DNA of 64,000 nucleotides, taken from positions 372,001 through 436,000 of the forward strand of contig NZ_JALMDK010000005.1 of NCBI RefSeq assembly GCF_023094165.1, written 5' to 3'. Both the position numbers and the translations under genes were made by a program. The notes beneath the pieces are model-generated. The model ran no database searches, was not told where the DNA came from, and saw only the letters and a list, made by a program, of their open reading frames with translations. Origin of the DNA: Crossiella sp. S99.2 (lineage in GTDB: Bacteria > Actinomycetota > Actinomycetes > Mycobacteriales > Pseudonocardiaceae). The first letter of the stretch is position 1, and each line of letters opens with the position of its first letter. Shown here one piece after another: positions 24,333 through 32,156 of the stretch.

Positions 24333-25409
24333 ATGACTAACGCTGCCCAGGTCTCGGCGCGTCGAGACCTTCCCGAAGCCCCGCTGCTGGTCGCCGCGCG
24401 TGGCGGCACGCCGAGCCGGACCCCGGTGTGGTTCATGCGCCAGGCCGGCCGTTCCCTGCCGGAGTACCGCAAGGTCCGCGAGGGCATTCCGATGTTGCGC
24501 TCCTGCTTCATGCCGGAGCTGGTCTGCGAGATCACCATGCAGCCGGTCCGGCGGCACGGTGTGGACGCGGCCATCCTGTTCAGCGACATCGTGGTGCCGC
24601 TGGCCGCCGCCGGGGTCGATCTGGACATCGTGCCCGGCACCGGCCCGGTGGTCGCGAACCCGGTCCGCTCCATCCACGACGTGGAGAAGCTGCCGGTGCT
24701 CGACCCCGAGCAGGTCGCCCCGGTCGCCGAGGCGGTCGGGTTGCTGACCAAGGAGCTGGGCGAGACGCCGCTGATCGGCTTCGCCGGCGCGCCGTTCACG
24801 CTGGCCTCCTATCTGATCGAGGGCGGGCCCAGTCGCAACCACGAGCGCACCAAGGCGCTCATGTACAGCGACCCGGCCGCCTGGCACGCGCTGCTCGGCC
24901 ACCTCGCCGACATGGCGCTGACCTTCCTGTCCGTGCAGGTCCAGGCCGGGGTGGACGCGATCCAGCTGTTCGACTCCTGGGCAGGCGCGCTCTCCGAACG
25001 GGACTACCGCGAGTTCGTGCTGCCGCATTCGGCGAAGGTCTTCGCCGGGCTGGCCGAGGCGGGCGTGCCGCGGATCCACTTCGGCGTGGGCACCGGCGAG
25101 CTGCTGGTGGCCATGCGCGAGGCGGGCAACGACGTGGTCGGCGTGGACTGGCGGGTGCCGCTTGACCAGGCGGTCGACCGCCTGACCAGCGCCCGGCCGG
25201 ACCTGCCCAAGCCGGTGGTGCAGGGCAACCTGGACCCGGCCGTGCTCTTCAGCGGCGAGGACGTGCTCGCGCGCGAGATCAACCGGATCGGCGCCGAAGG
25301 CCGGGCCGCGGCCGGGCACATCTTCAACCTGGGCCACGGCGTGCTGCCGGAGACCGACCCCGGGAAGATCACCCGCGCGGTCGAGCTGGTGCACGGCCTG
25401 CGGCCATGA
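24333..25409 (+). CDS. hemE: Uroporphyrinogen decarboxylase
   Basis: Converts uroporphyrinogen III to coproporphyrinogen III, 358 residues. Seen: the substrate-binding PVWFMRQAGRSLPEYR near residue 32, catalytic Asp region ILFSDIVVPL, GFAGAPFTLASYLIEGG and the C-terminal FNLGHGVLPETDP. GGGAGGG lies just upstream of the ATG. First gene of hemE-hemY-hemQ; its last codons overlap hemY by 4 bases. Confidence 0.97.
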   Translation: MTNAAQVSARRDLPEAPLLVAARGGTPSRTPVWFMRQAGRSLPEYRKVREGIPMLRSCFMPELVCEITMQPVRRHGVDAAILFSDIVVPLAAAGVDLDIVPGTGPVVANPVRSIHDVEKLPVLDPEQVAPVAEAVGLLTKELGETPLIGFAGAPFTLASYLIEGGPSRNHERTKALMYSDPAAWHALLGHLADMALTFLSVQVQAGVDAIQLFDSWAGALSERDYREFVLPHSAKVFAGLAEAGVPRIHFGVGTGELLVAMREAGNDVVGVDWRVPLDQAVDRLTSARPDLPKPVVQGNLDPAVLFSGEDVLAREINRIGAEGRAAAGHIFNLGHGVLPETDPGKITRAVELVHGLRP

Positions 25410-26869
25410 CCAGCGCTGCGCAGCGGGTCGCGGTGATCGGCGGCGGCATCGCCGGGCTCACCGTGGCGCACCGGCTCCGCGGCCTGCTCGGCGAGCAGGT
25501 CCGGGTCACCGTGCTGGAGCAGACCGACCGGCTCGGCGGCAAGCTGCGCACCGAGGAGCTGGCGGGCGGACCGGTGGACGTGGGCGCGGAAGCCTTCGTC
25601 ACCCGCCGCACCGAGGGCCTGGAGCTGGTCACCGAACTCGGCCTGACCGCGGGCCTGCGGCACCCGCTGCGGGCGGCCCCGACCATCCGGGCCGGCGGGG
25701 CCACCCGGCCGCTGCCGGCACGCACCTTCCTGGGCGTGCCCGCCGAGCCTGCCCTGCTGCGCGAGGTGCTCAGCGCGGACGGCTTCGCCAGGGCGATGGC
25801 CGAACCGGAGCTGCCGCCGCTGCGCCCGGACGGCCCCGGGTGGGATGCCACGGTCGCGGACCTGCTCGGCACCCGGTTCGGGCCGGAGGTGGTGGACCGG
25901 CTGGCCGAACCACTGCTCGGCGGGGTCTACGCGGGCCGCGCCGAGGGCCTCGGCGTGCGCGCCACGATGGCGCCGCTGGTCGACGCCCTGGAACGCGGCG
26001 CCGGCTCGCTGACCGCCGCGGCCGCCCAGACGCTCGGTCCGGGCCCCAAGCCAGGTGAGACCCGGCCGCCGGTCTTCGGCACCCTCACCGGCGGCCTGGG
26101 CGACCTGGTGGCCCGGCTGGCCGAGACCTCGGGCGCGGAGCTGCGGCTGGGCGTGACCGTGCGCGGACTGCGCCGCACCGCCGAGGGCTGGCGCCTCGAA
26201 CTGGGTTCGGCGGCCAGTCCGGAATTCCTGGACGCCGACGCCGTGGTGCTGGCCGTGCCCGCCCCGGCCGCGCGCAAACTGCTCGCCGAGGACGTCCCGG
26301 CCGCCGCCGCGGCCTACGGGCGGATCGAGGTCTCCTCGATGGCGGTGCTCGCCCTCGCACTGCCGCCGGACACAGAACTGCCTGCCGCGTCCGGAGTTCT
26401 GCTGGCCGTCGGCGAGAAACACACGGACGGCACGCCGTTCACCGCCAAGGCGTTCACCTTCTCCAGCCGCAAGTGGGGTCACTTCGCCGAGCGCGGCACG
26501 CTGCTGCGCGCCTCGGTCGGCCGCTTCGGTGAGACCGCCACCCTGCAACGCGACGACGCCGAGCTGATCGCCGCGGTGCGCGCGGACCTGGCCGAACTGA
26601 CCGGGGTGCGGGCCGAGCCGGTGGACTCGGTGGTGCGGCGCTGGGGCGGCGGACTGCCGCAGTACGCGCTCGGGCACACCGCGACCGTGGCCGCGATCGA
26701 GGCCGCCGTGGCCGAGGTGCCGGGGCTGGCCGTGGCGGGCGCGAGCCTGCACGGGGTGGGCATTCCGGCCTGCATCGCGACCGGGCAGGCCGCGGCGACC
26801 CGTGTCGCCACTCACCTGGCCGTCGCCCGCCGCCCGACTGGTGCGAGTATGGGGACATGGCCCGCCTGA
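25406..26869 (+). CDS. hemY: Coproporphyrinogen/protoporphyrinogen oxidase
   Basis: FAD-dependent oxygen-type oxidase, 487 residues. N-terminal dinucleotide motif VAVIGGGIAGLTVAHRL and TDRLGGKLRTE. C-terminal FAD contact VAGASLHGVGIPACIATGQAAA. In actinobacteria this enzyme oxidises coproporphyrinogen III to coproporphyrin III (also called CgoX), which suits HemQ next door. ATG overlaps the hemE stop; hemQ begins inside its last five codons. Confidence 0.95.
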   Translation: MTSAAQRVAVIGGGIAGLTVAHRLRGLLGEQVRVTVLEQTDRLGGKLRTEELAGGPVDVGAEAFVTRRTEGLELVTELGLTAGLRHPLRAAPTIRAGGATRPLPARTFLGVPAEPALLREVLSADGFARAMAEPELPPLRPDGPGWDATVADLLGTRFGPEVVDRLAEPLLGGVYAGRAEGLGVRATMAPLVDALERGAGSLTAAAAQTLGPGPKPGETRPPVFGTLTGGLGDLVARLAETSGAELRLGVTVRGLRRTAEGWRLELGSAASPEFLDADAVVLAVPAPAARKLLAEDVPAAAAAYGRIEVSSMAVLALALPPDTELPAASGVLLAVGEKHTDGTPFTAKAFTFSSRKWGHFAERGTLLRASVGRFGETATLQRDDAELIAAVRADLAELTGVRAEPVDSVVRRWGGGLPQYALGHTATVAAIEAAVAEVPGLAVAGASLHGVGIPACIATGQAAATRVATHLAVARRPTGASMGTWPA

Positions 26870-27552
26870 ACTACAACGAACTCAACGACACCATCCGGTA
26901 CACCATGTGGTCGGTCTTCCGGATCCAGCAGGGCGCCCTGCCCGAGGACCGCGCGCAGGCCGGGGCGGCCACCGCGGAGTACCTGGAGTCGTTGGAGGGC
27001 AAGGGCGTTGTCGTCCGCGGCGTCTACGACGTCGCCGGGCTGCGCGCCGACGCCGACTTCATGATCTGGTGGCACGCCGAGGAGATCGAGCAGGTGCAGG
27101 AGGCCTACAACGGCTTCCGCCGCACCACCCCGCTCGGCCGCGCCAGCACCCCGGTGTGGAGCAACGTGGCGCTGCACCGGCCCGCGGAGTTCAACCGCAG
27201 CCACATCCCGGCGTTCCTGGCCGGGGAGGAGCCGCGCAAGTACATCTGCGTGTACCCGTTCGTCCGCTCCTACGAGTGGTACCTGCTGCCGGAGGAAGAG
27301 CGTCGCAAGATGCTCGCCGACCACGGCAAGGAAGCCCGCGACTACCCGGACGTGCGGGCCAACACGGTGGCCTCCTTCGCCCTCGGCGACTACGAGTGGA
27401 TGCTGGCCTTCGAGGCGGACGAGCTGCACCGGATCGTCGACCTCATGCGGCACCTGCGCGGCACCGAGGCGCGGCTGCACGTGCGCGAGGAGATTCCGTT
27501 CTACACCGGCACCCGGCTCCCGGTCGCCGACCTGATCACCAACCTGCCCTAG
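26857..27552 (+). CDS. hemQ: Hydrogen-peroxide-dependent haem synthase (coproheme decarboxylase)
   Basis: Final step of the coproporphyrin route: decarboxylates coproheme to haem b. 231 residues of the chlorite-dismutase fold. The catalytic Tyr is in YPFVRSYEWYLLP (Y133) and the likely proximal haem His is H156 in LADHGKEARDYP. The Arg of the true chlorite dismutase distal site is not apparent, supporting HemQ. Its ATG is 13 bases inside hemY in another frame, so translation is coupled. Confidence 0.96.
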   Translation: MARLNYNELNDTIRYTMWSVFRIQQGALPEDRAQAGAATAEYLESLEGKGVVVRGVYDVAGLRADADFMIWWHAEEIEQVQEAYNGFRRTTPLGRASTPVWSNVALHRPAEFNRSHIPAFLAGEEPRKYICVYPFVRSYEWYLLPEEERRKMLADHGKEARDYPDVRANTVASFALGDYEWMLAFEADELHRIVDLMRHLRGTEARLHVREEIPFYTGTRLPVADLITNLP

Positions 27553-27568
27553 CCCCTGGAAAGTGCTG

Positions 27569-28201
27569 ATGCGCAAGGCAGTTCGCGTCGCCGTAGCCGC
27601 GGGAGCCTGGACGGCCCTCGCCGGTGCCACCTGGTTCGCGCTGGCCAGACTGGCCACCGCGGTGAGCCTGCGGCGCGGCGCCGAACTGCAGCGCTGGCGC
27701 TGGCTGCACGAACTGCTGCCCCTGCACCTGCGCCGGTTCCTGCTGGTCACCGCAGGGGTGGACGAGTCGGTGCCCGCCCTGCGCAGCGTGCTGGCCCCCG
27801 CCCGCGGCCTGGTCGTGGACGTGATCGCGCACCGGCGGGCCGTGGTCAGCCTGCTCCGCCCGGAGACGGTGCGGGTGGTCCCAGCCCGCCCGGAATCGCT
27901 GCCCGGCAGGCCGGGTTCGGTGGACGTGGTGCTGGCCGTGTTCGCCGCGCACGAACTGCGCGAACCGGCCGAGCGCGAGGCGCTGTTCGCCGAGGCCAGG
28001 AGGCTGCTCAGCGCGGACGGCCGGATGGTGCTGATCGAACAGCACCGGACCGTGCGCACCCTGGCCGCGTTCGGGCCCGGGGCGTGGCAGTTCTACCCGA
28101 GCGAGGAGTGGCGGCGGGCGGCGGCGCTGGCCGGGCTGAAGGTGGTGGCCACGCGGCAGGTGAGCCCGTTCGTCACCGGCTGGGCCCTCGCGGCCGGCTG
28201 A
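27569..28201 (+). CDS. Methyltransferase-like membrane-anchored protein
   Basis: 210 residues from ATG 27569, with GGAAAG 7 bases upstream; a GTG at 27563 is less likely. One N-terminal hydrophobic helix (VRVAVAAGAWTALAGATWFALARLA) suggests an anchor or signal. The rest resembles the later half of a class I SAM methyltransferase (SVDVVLAVFAAHELREPAEREALFAEARRLL, GRMVLIEQHR), but a clear glycine-rich SAM loop is missing. Follows hemQ by 16 bases and is probably in the haem operon; a methyltransferase-like gene sits here in mycobacteria too (recalled Rv2675c). Confidence 0.7.
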   Translation: MRKAVRVAVAAGAWTALAGATWFALARLATAVSLRRGAELQRWRWLHELLPLHLRRFLLVTAGVDESVPALRSVLAPARGLVVDVIAHRRAVVSLLRPETVRVVPARPESLPGRPGSVDVVLAVFAAHELREPAEREALFAEARRLLSADGRMVLIEQHRTVRTLAAFGPGAWQFYPSEEWRRAAALAGLKVVATRQVSPFVTGWALAAG

Positions 28202-28213
28202 GTCGCGCGCGTC

Positions 28214-28777
28214 TCAGTAGTGCCGGATGCCCGCGGACAGGGTTTCCGCCCAGGGCGCGTCCACCTGCTCGGCGCCCATGGCCACCACCAGGTGGCAGAG
28301 CGCTCCGCGGGAGAAGAACTCCTGGACCTGGTAGTCGGTGCCGCCGGAGGCGTCGCGGACGTACTCGACCAGCCGCGCGTAGCCCCGCTGCACCGCCGCC
28401 CGCACGAGTTCGTCGGAGGCGGCCGCGGCCTGGGCGTGCAGCTGGAGCAGCAGTAGATCGCGGTCGGCGACCAGGCGGGCGTAGGCCTCGCCCATGGCGC
28501 TGAGCACGACTTCGGGCGCACTCGCCTCGACCGCCGCCGCGCCCCCGGTGAGGGCTTCCTGGATCTGGTCGAAGCATCGTTGGACCACGGCCACGAACAG
28601 CGCTTCCTTGTTGGGGAAGAGGCGGTAGATGTAGGCCTGGGAGATCCCGGCGAGCTTGGCGACCTCGGTGGTGGTGGTGCCGTAGTAGCCCTTGGCCGCG
28701 AACGCGCCGACCGCGGTGCGCAGCACGGTCTCCCGCCGTTCGTCGGCCGTGGAGAGGACTCGTCCGGTGGGGCTCAT
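28214..28777 (-). CDS. TetR/AcrR-family regulator
   Basis: 187 residues. N-terminal helix-turn-helix: TVLRTAVGAFAAKGYYGTTTTEVAKLAGISQAYIYRLFPNKEALFVAVV, a canonical TetR motif. The C-terminal ligand domain is generic. The ATG directly follows an inverted repeat and has no Shine-Dalgarno sequence, so the mRNA may be leaderless and autorepressed. Convergent with the haem operon. The operator sequence partly recurs upstream of fadA, which suggests but does not prove an acyl-CoA-responsive regulator of beta-oxidation. Confidence 0.92.
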   Translation of the reverse strand: MSPTGRVLSTADERRETVLRTAVGAFAAKGYYGTTTTEVAKLAGISQAYIYRLFPNKEALFVAVVQRCFDQIQEALTGGAAAVEASAPEVVLSAMGEAYARLVADRDLLLLQLHAQAAAASDELVRAAVQRGYARLVEYVRDASGGTDYQVQEFFSRGALCHLVVAMGAEQVDAPWAETLSAGIRHY

Positions 28778-28812
28778 GTGAGTAATAAACCACTCACACT
28801 TGGCGTGGTCAA
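28777..28812 (-). promoter_or_regulatory. Promoter and operator of the TetR gene
   Basis: TGTGAGT-aataaacc-ACTCACA (28777-28798) is a perfect 7-bp inverted repeat with an 8-base spacer, starting at the first base of the ATG. On the minus strand TTGACC (28807-28812) is a good -35, with TTTATT 17 bases on as a -10. The operator therefore covers the -10 and the start codon. Confidence 0.7.
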
Positions 28813-29033
28813 GTCGTGGCGTGGTTGGCGAGCAAGATCAAAGTCAAGGGCGAAGGTCAAGATCAAGGGCGTTCTCGCCGGACGGGCAGGAATCAAAGGA
28901 TGGGGAACCGCTCGGGGAGGGTTTGAAAAGCCAGCCCGGCTGCCTGTTCGGGCTTCGCCCGGTCGCGGGGGCTTGGAACCGCCTGGCTCCGGGCTTCGCC
29001 CGCCTGCTCCCCACGGTCGCCGCCTGGCGCGCC
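28799..29033. other. Non-coding spacer with short tandem repeat and two identical hairpins
   Basis: Part of a roughly 325-base gap without a gene. It holds a 19-base tandem repeat with 16/19 identity (28834-28852 and 28853-28871, ending TCAAGGGCG) and two copies of the palindrome CGGGCTTCGCCCG (28949-28961 and 28990-29002), each a 5-bp stem with a 3-base loop. I see no credible gene in it. Confidence 0.5.
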
Positions 29034-29157
29034 CACAACGGCCAACCCGGCGTACGACAACGGCCAACACACCGTCCACAACGGCCAACACGCCGGTGGG
29101 GTTTCAGGCTTTGTCGGCGTGTTGGCCGTTCTTGTACGGGGTGTTGGCCGTTGTGGC
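29034..29157. repeat. GGCCAAC/GTAC repeat, copy 3, with inverted halves reaching into a gene
   Basis: Three direct units (CACAACGGCCAAC at 29034, CGTACGACAACGGCCAACAC at 29051, CCACAACGGCCAACAC at about 29077) are followed by two inverted units (GTGTTGGCC at 29119 and 29142). AACGGCCAACACGCCG (29080-29095) and CGGCGTGTTGGCCGTT (29115-29130) form a 16-bp perfect stem. The inverted half is the coding 3' end of the gene ending at 29104. Confidence 0.75.
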
Positions 29158-29493
29158 GCGGCGGGGCCACCAGCGGCGGCGGGGTTTGGGGAGGTGGCCG
29201 GATTGGGTTAGCCAGGTGGCGAAGGTGTTGGCGTCTGTTCGGGCGCCGGTGCCTTCGTGGCGGGGGTGGGTGGTGGCGTACTCGTCGAACAGGGGGCGGA
29301 AGCGGGGGCCCAGGCGTTCGGGGAGGTCTGGGCGGAGGGCGGCGGTTACCCGGCGGCGTTTTGCGCGTAGGGCGAGGGATTGGGCATGCAGGCGGGCTGG
29401 GTCGAAGCCCGCGGGTGCCGGGCCGTTGGCCAGGAGGGCTTGGAGGAGTTCGGCCTGGGCCTTGGCCAGGCGGGTGCGGTCGGGGGTGGTCAT
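29104..29493 (-). CDS. Small partner of DUF692, SCO6045 C-terminal-like protein
   Basis: 129 residues, soluble and helical: LAKAQAELLQALLANGPAPAGFDPARLHAQSLALRAKRRRVTAALRPDL, then FRPLFDEYATTHP and TFATWLTQSGHLP. This pattern resembles the domain fused or adjacent to DUF692 enzymes in streptomycetes (SCO6045-like C-terminal domain, by memory). Its ATG overlaps the DUF692 stop (ATGA). By analogy to MbnC/BufC it may guide the DUF692 enzyme to its substrate; that is inference. The last 15-19 residues (TTANTPYKNGQHADKA) are encoded by the intergenic repeat, so the tail is probably recent and non-essential. Confidence 0.75.
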   Translation of the reverse strand: MTTPDRTRLAKAQAELLQALLANGPAPAGFDPARLHAQSLALRAKRRRVTAALRPDLPERLGPRFRPLFDEYATTHPRHEGTGARTDANTFATWLTQSGHLPKPRRRWWPRRATTANTPYKNGQHADKA

Positions 29494-30305
29494 CTGGGGG
29501 CCTCGACCACGGCGCGGATGGCTGCCAGTTCCGCGGCCAGTTCGGCGTCCGGTGGGTAGGCGTCGTCGCGTTCGAGCAGGACGCCGGGTGGGGTTGCCCG
29601 GGCGCACAGGTCGGCCAGTAGGTCGAGGACTTCCTGGGGGACGGCGTGGGCGTGGGTGTCGTGGTAGAGGCCGTGTTCGGTGGTGCCGCCGGCGACGTGC
29701 ACGTAGGCCAGGCGTTCCAGCGGGAGGGTGCTGAGGAATTCCTCGGGGTTGGTGCCCAGGTTGAGGTTGTTGGCGTGCAGGTTGGCCACGTCGATGAGGA
29801 GGTGGCAGCCGGTTCGGTCGGCCAGTTCGGTGAGGAACTGGGCTTCGGTGAACTCGTTGCCGGGCCACTCGATCAGGGCCGCGACGTTCTCCAGGGCCAG
29901 TGGGACCGGGAGGTCCTGTTGGGCGGCTTTGACGTTGGCACACAGGACGTTGAGGGCGTCCCGGGTGCGGGGGACGGGCATCAGGTGGCCGGCTTCCAGG
30001 CCGCCCGCGCGGACGAAGGCCACATGGTCGCTGACCAACGGGGCGCCCAGGCGTTCGGCTACCTCGGCCAGGTGGCGGACCCGGTCCGGCACAACGGGAT
30101 CCGCGCCGCCCAGGGACAGCGTGACCGCGTGCGGGAGGACCGGGATTCCCCTGGCGCGCAGGATTTCCAGGGACTCCGGGAGGGTGGGGCCGGACAGGTT
30201 CTCGGCCACCACCTCCACGAAGTCCACCTGGGGCAGGCGTTCCACGGTCAGGTCGATCTCCGGGCGCCAGCCGATGCCGACGCCCAGCCGCGGGATTCCA
30301 CTCAT
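29490..30305 (-). CDS. DUF692-family (MbnB/BufB-like) multinuclear-iron TIM-barrel enzyme
   Basis: 271 residues. Members of DUF692 such as MbnB, TglH and BufB use two or three irons and oxygen to modify cysteines in peptides. Probable metal ligands visible: H59, H94 (VSDHVAF), E139/N140 (ALENVAALIEW), D172 and H177 (IDVANLHANN), H203 (YVHVAGG), D216 and H218 (HDTHAH) and E245 (LLERDDAYPP). It overlaps the TIGR04222 gene before it and the small partner after it by 4 bases each, so the three are translationally coupled. Its natural candidate substrates are the Cys-containing tails encoded just upstream. Confidence 0.9.
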   Translation of the reverse strand: MSGIPRLGVGIGWRPEIDLTVERLPQVDFVEVVAENLSGPTLPESLEILRARGIPVLPHAVTLSLGGADPVVPDRVRHLAEVAERLGAPLVSDHVAFVRAGGLEAGHLMPVPRTRDALNVLCANVKAAQQDLPVPLALENVAALIEWPGNEFTEAQFLTELADRTGCHLLIDVANLHANNLNLGTNPEEFLSTLPLERLAYVHVAGGTTEHGLYHDTHAHAVPQEVLDLLADLCARATPPGVLLERDDAYPPDAELAAELAAIRAVVEAPR

Positions 30306-31171
30306 CCGCCGCAACCTCCGCCGCCGCCCCCACCGCCGCCACTGCAACCGCCGCCGCCACCGGAGCAGCCGCTGCCTCCGCCACCCCCACCGCCGCCGTC
30401 GGTGGCCAGGCCCGAGGCCACGGCCGAGTCCGGGTGGCCGCTCATTCCGCTCAGTGCCACCAGGAGCACCACATCGCCTGCCACAAAGCCACCGGCGGTG
30501 ACGCCGGCCAGCCTGCGACGGTGGGCGTCGGCGCGGGCGCTGTTCAGCGCGCGCTGGCCCAGCGTGGTCGCCCTCGGTCCCGGCACGAGGGTGATGACCA
30601 GGGCGAGCACGGTGGTCACGGCCAGCAGGAAGATCAGGATCGCGATCGGCTTGCCGTTGCTGGCCCCGTCGGAGAGTCGCAGCGCGCCGATCAGCGCGAT
30701 CGGCAGGAACACCATGGCCGCGGCCATCCGGCACGCGCGGGAGCGTTCCGTGCTCACCAGCAGGTGCGCCCAGAGCAACCGCTGCCGCAACTCGCGCAGC
30801 TCCGGGGACCGGTCGAGTTGCTGGGTGGCGTCCTCGACGCCGACCCTGGTCTTGCGGTCCCGCACCGCGGTCAGCACCCGGGCGTCCATTGTGGACTCGG
30901 CGGGCCTGCCGGTGGCCGCGGGCGGATTGCCGCGGCTGACCCGCAGCGCGTCGCCGGCGACCAGCCGGGCCAGCGCCGTCTCCACCAGCCTGCGGGTGCC
31001 GCCTGCGAGGTAGGCCGCCTCGTCCGCGGTCAGCGCTGGCGCGGTCGGGTGACCGGGCGGGAGCTTGCGGGCGGCCAGGCGGCGGCGGATCGCCACCGCG
31101 ACGGTGATGATCAGCGCCAGTACGTAGAGACCGATGAACTCCGGGCCGGTGAGGCCCCAGGTGTTGTGCAT
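30302..31171 (-). CDS. TIGR04222-type membrane protein with Gly/Cys tail (paralog C)
   Basis: 289 residues. Conserved start NTWGLTGPEFIGLYVLAL, which is also the first membrane helix; then a soluble region with an ALTADEAAYLAGG winged-helix-like motif and two further hydrophobic segments (about 150-170 and 175-195). The C-terminus is a low-complexity tail of about 33 residues, almost all Gly with C269, C276 and C287, ending CGG. Third gene of the operon; its stop overlaps the DUF692 start. Function unknown. Confidence 0.85.
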   Translation of the reverse strand: MHNTWGLTGPEFIGLYVLALIITVAVAIRRRLAARKLPPGHPTAPALTADEAAYLAGGTRRLVETALARLVAGDALRVSRGNPPAATGRPAESTMDARVLTAVRDRKTRVGVEDATQQLDRSPELRELRQRLLWAHLLVSTERSRACRMAAAMVFLPIALIGALRLSDGASNGKPIAILIFLLAVTTVLALVITLVPGPRATTLGQRALNSARADAHRRRLAGVTAGGFVAGDVVLLVALSGMSGHPDSAVASGLATDGGGGGGGGSGCSGGGGGCSGGGGGGGGGCGG

Positions 31172-31207
31172 GTCGCCACCCCCAGGGTGCCGTGGTGAGT
31201 TACGGGA

Positions 31208-32113
31208 TCAGCCCCCGCAGCCGCCTCCGCCGCCACCCCCGCCGCTGTCGCCGGAGGAGGAGGAACAGGAGGAGCTGCTGGAACTGGACGAGCTGCTGCC
31301 GGAACAGGAACTGCCGCCGCTGGAGCCGCCGCCGGAGGACGGCAGCGCCAGCACCCGGCTGACGGTCTCGTCCGGGAACGCGGCGAGCCCGCCGAGCGCG
31401 ACCAGCATGGCCGCGCCACCGATCAGTGCCAGTTGGTCGTGATCGTCCGCCGCGGGCTTGCGGAAGACGTTGGTGCGGAAGTGGTTCAGCGTCTGCTCGC
31501 CCGCGAGGGTGAGCCGGTTCATCTTGGTGATCAGCAGGACCAGGGCCACCGGCGCGGTCAGCCCCAGCAACCCGGCCAGGTAGCCGATCGGCCTGCCGTT
31601 GCCGACCCCGTCGACCACCCGGGCCACCCCGATCAGCAACAGCAACCCGAAGGCCGCCGCGCCGCGCAGGCGGGCCAGCGCCTGCCGCCGCCGGGGCACC
31701 ACCAGGCCCAGCGTTTCCAGCCGGTTGCGGACCTGACCAACCAGCGGGTGGTCCGCGTACTTCGCGCGCAGGCTGCCGAGGGTGGCAGCGGGGGAGGTGC
31801 GGGCGTTCAGCTCGGCCAGGATCACCCGGTCCAGCGGGTGCTGGGCGGCCAGGCCGGTGACGCTGAGCCAGCTGCCCCTGGAGGCACGCAGGCTGCCCGC
31901 CTCCAGCATCCTGGCCACCGCGGTGAAGACCACCTGGTCGCCACCGCCTGCCAGGTAGGCCACATCGTCCGCGCTGAGCCGCCCCGCTCCCGGGGCCGCC
32001 TCGGCCCGCCGGACGGACCGGCGGGCCCAGACGGCCACCACGATCGAGACAAGCAGCCCCATGCCGTACAGGAGCAGGAACTGCGGGCCGGTCAGGCCCC
32101 AGGTCTCGGTCAT
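31208..32113 (-). CDS. TIGR04222-type membrane protein with Ser/Gly/Cys tail (paralog B)
   Basis: 301 residues. Same plan as its neighbours: ETWGLTGPQFLLLYGMGL first helix, RLSADDVAYLAGGGDQVVFTAVARML soluble motif, two central hydrophobic segments (GAAAFGLLLLIGV, GLLGLTAPVALVLLI). The tail differs in being serine-rich: SSCSGS, a run of serines, CSSSSGDS, then Gly and a CGG end, with three cysteines. 36 bases separate it from the next gene. Confidence 0.85.
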   Translation of the reverse strand: MTETWGLTGPQFLLLYGMGLLVSIVVAVWARRSVRRAEAAPGAGRLSADDVAYLAGGGDQVVFTAVARMLEAGSLRASRGSWLSVTGLAAQHPLDRVILAELNARTSPAATLGSLRAKYADHPLVGQVRNRLETLGLVVPRRRQALARLRGAAAFGLLLLIGVARVVDGVGNGRPIGYLAGLLGLTAPVALVLLITKMNRLTLAGEQTLNHFRTNVFRKPAADDHDQLALIGGAAMLVALGGLAAFPDETVSRVLALPSSGGGSSGGSSCSGSSSSSSSSSSCSSSSGDSGGGGGGGGCGG

Positions 32114-32156
32114 ACCCCCACCTCGCGTCGCTCTTGGTTGGGGCGACGGTAGCGCG

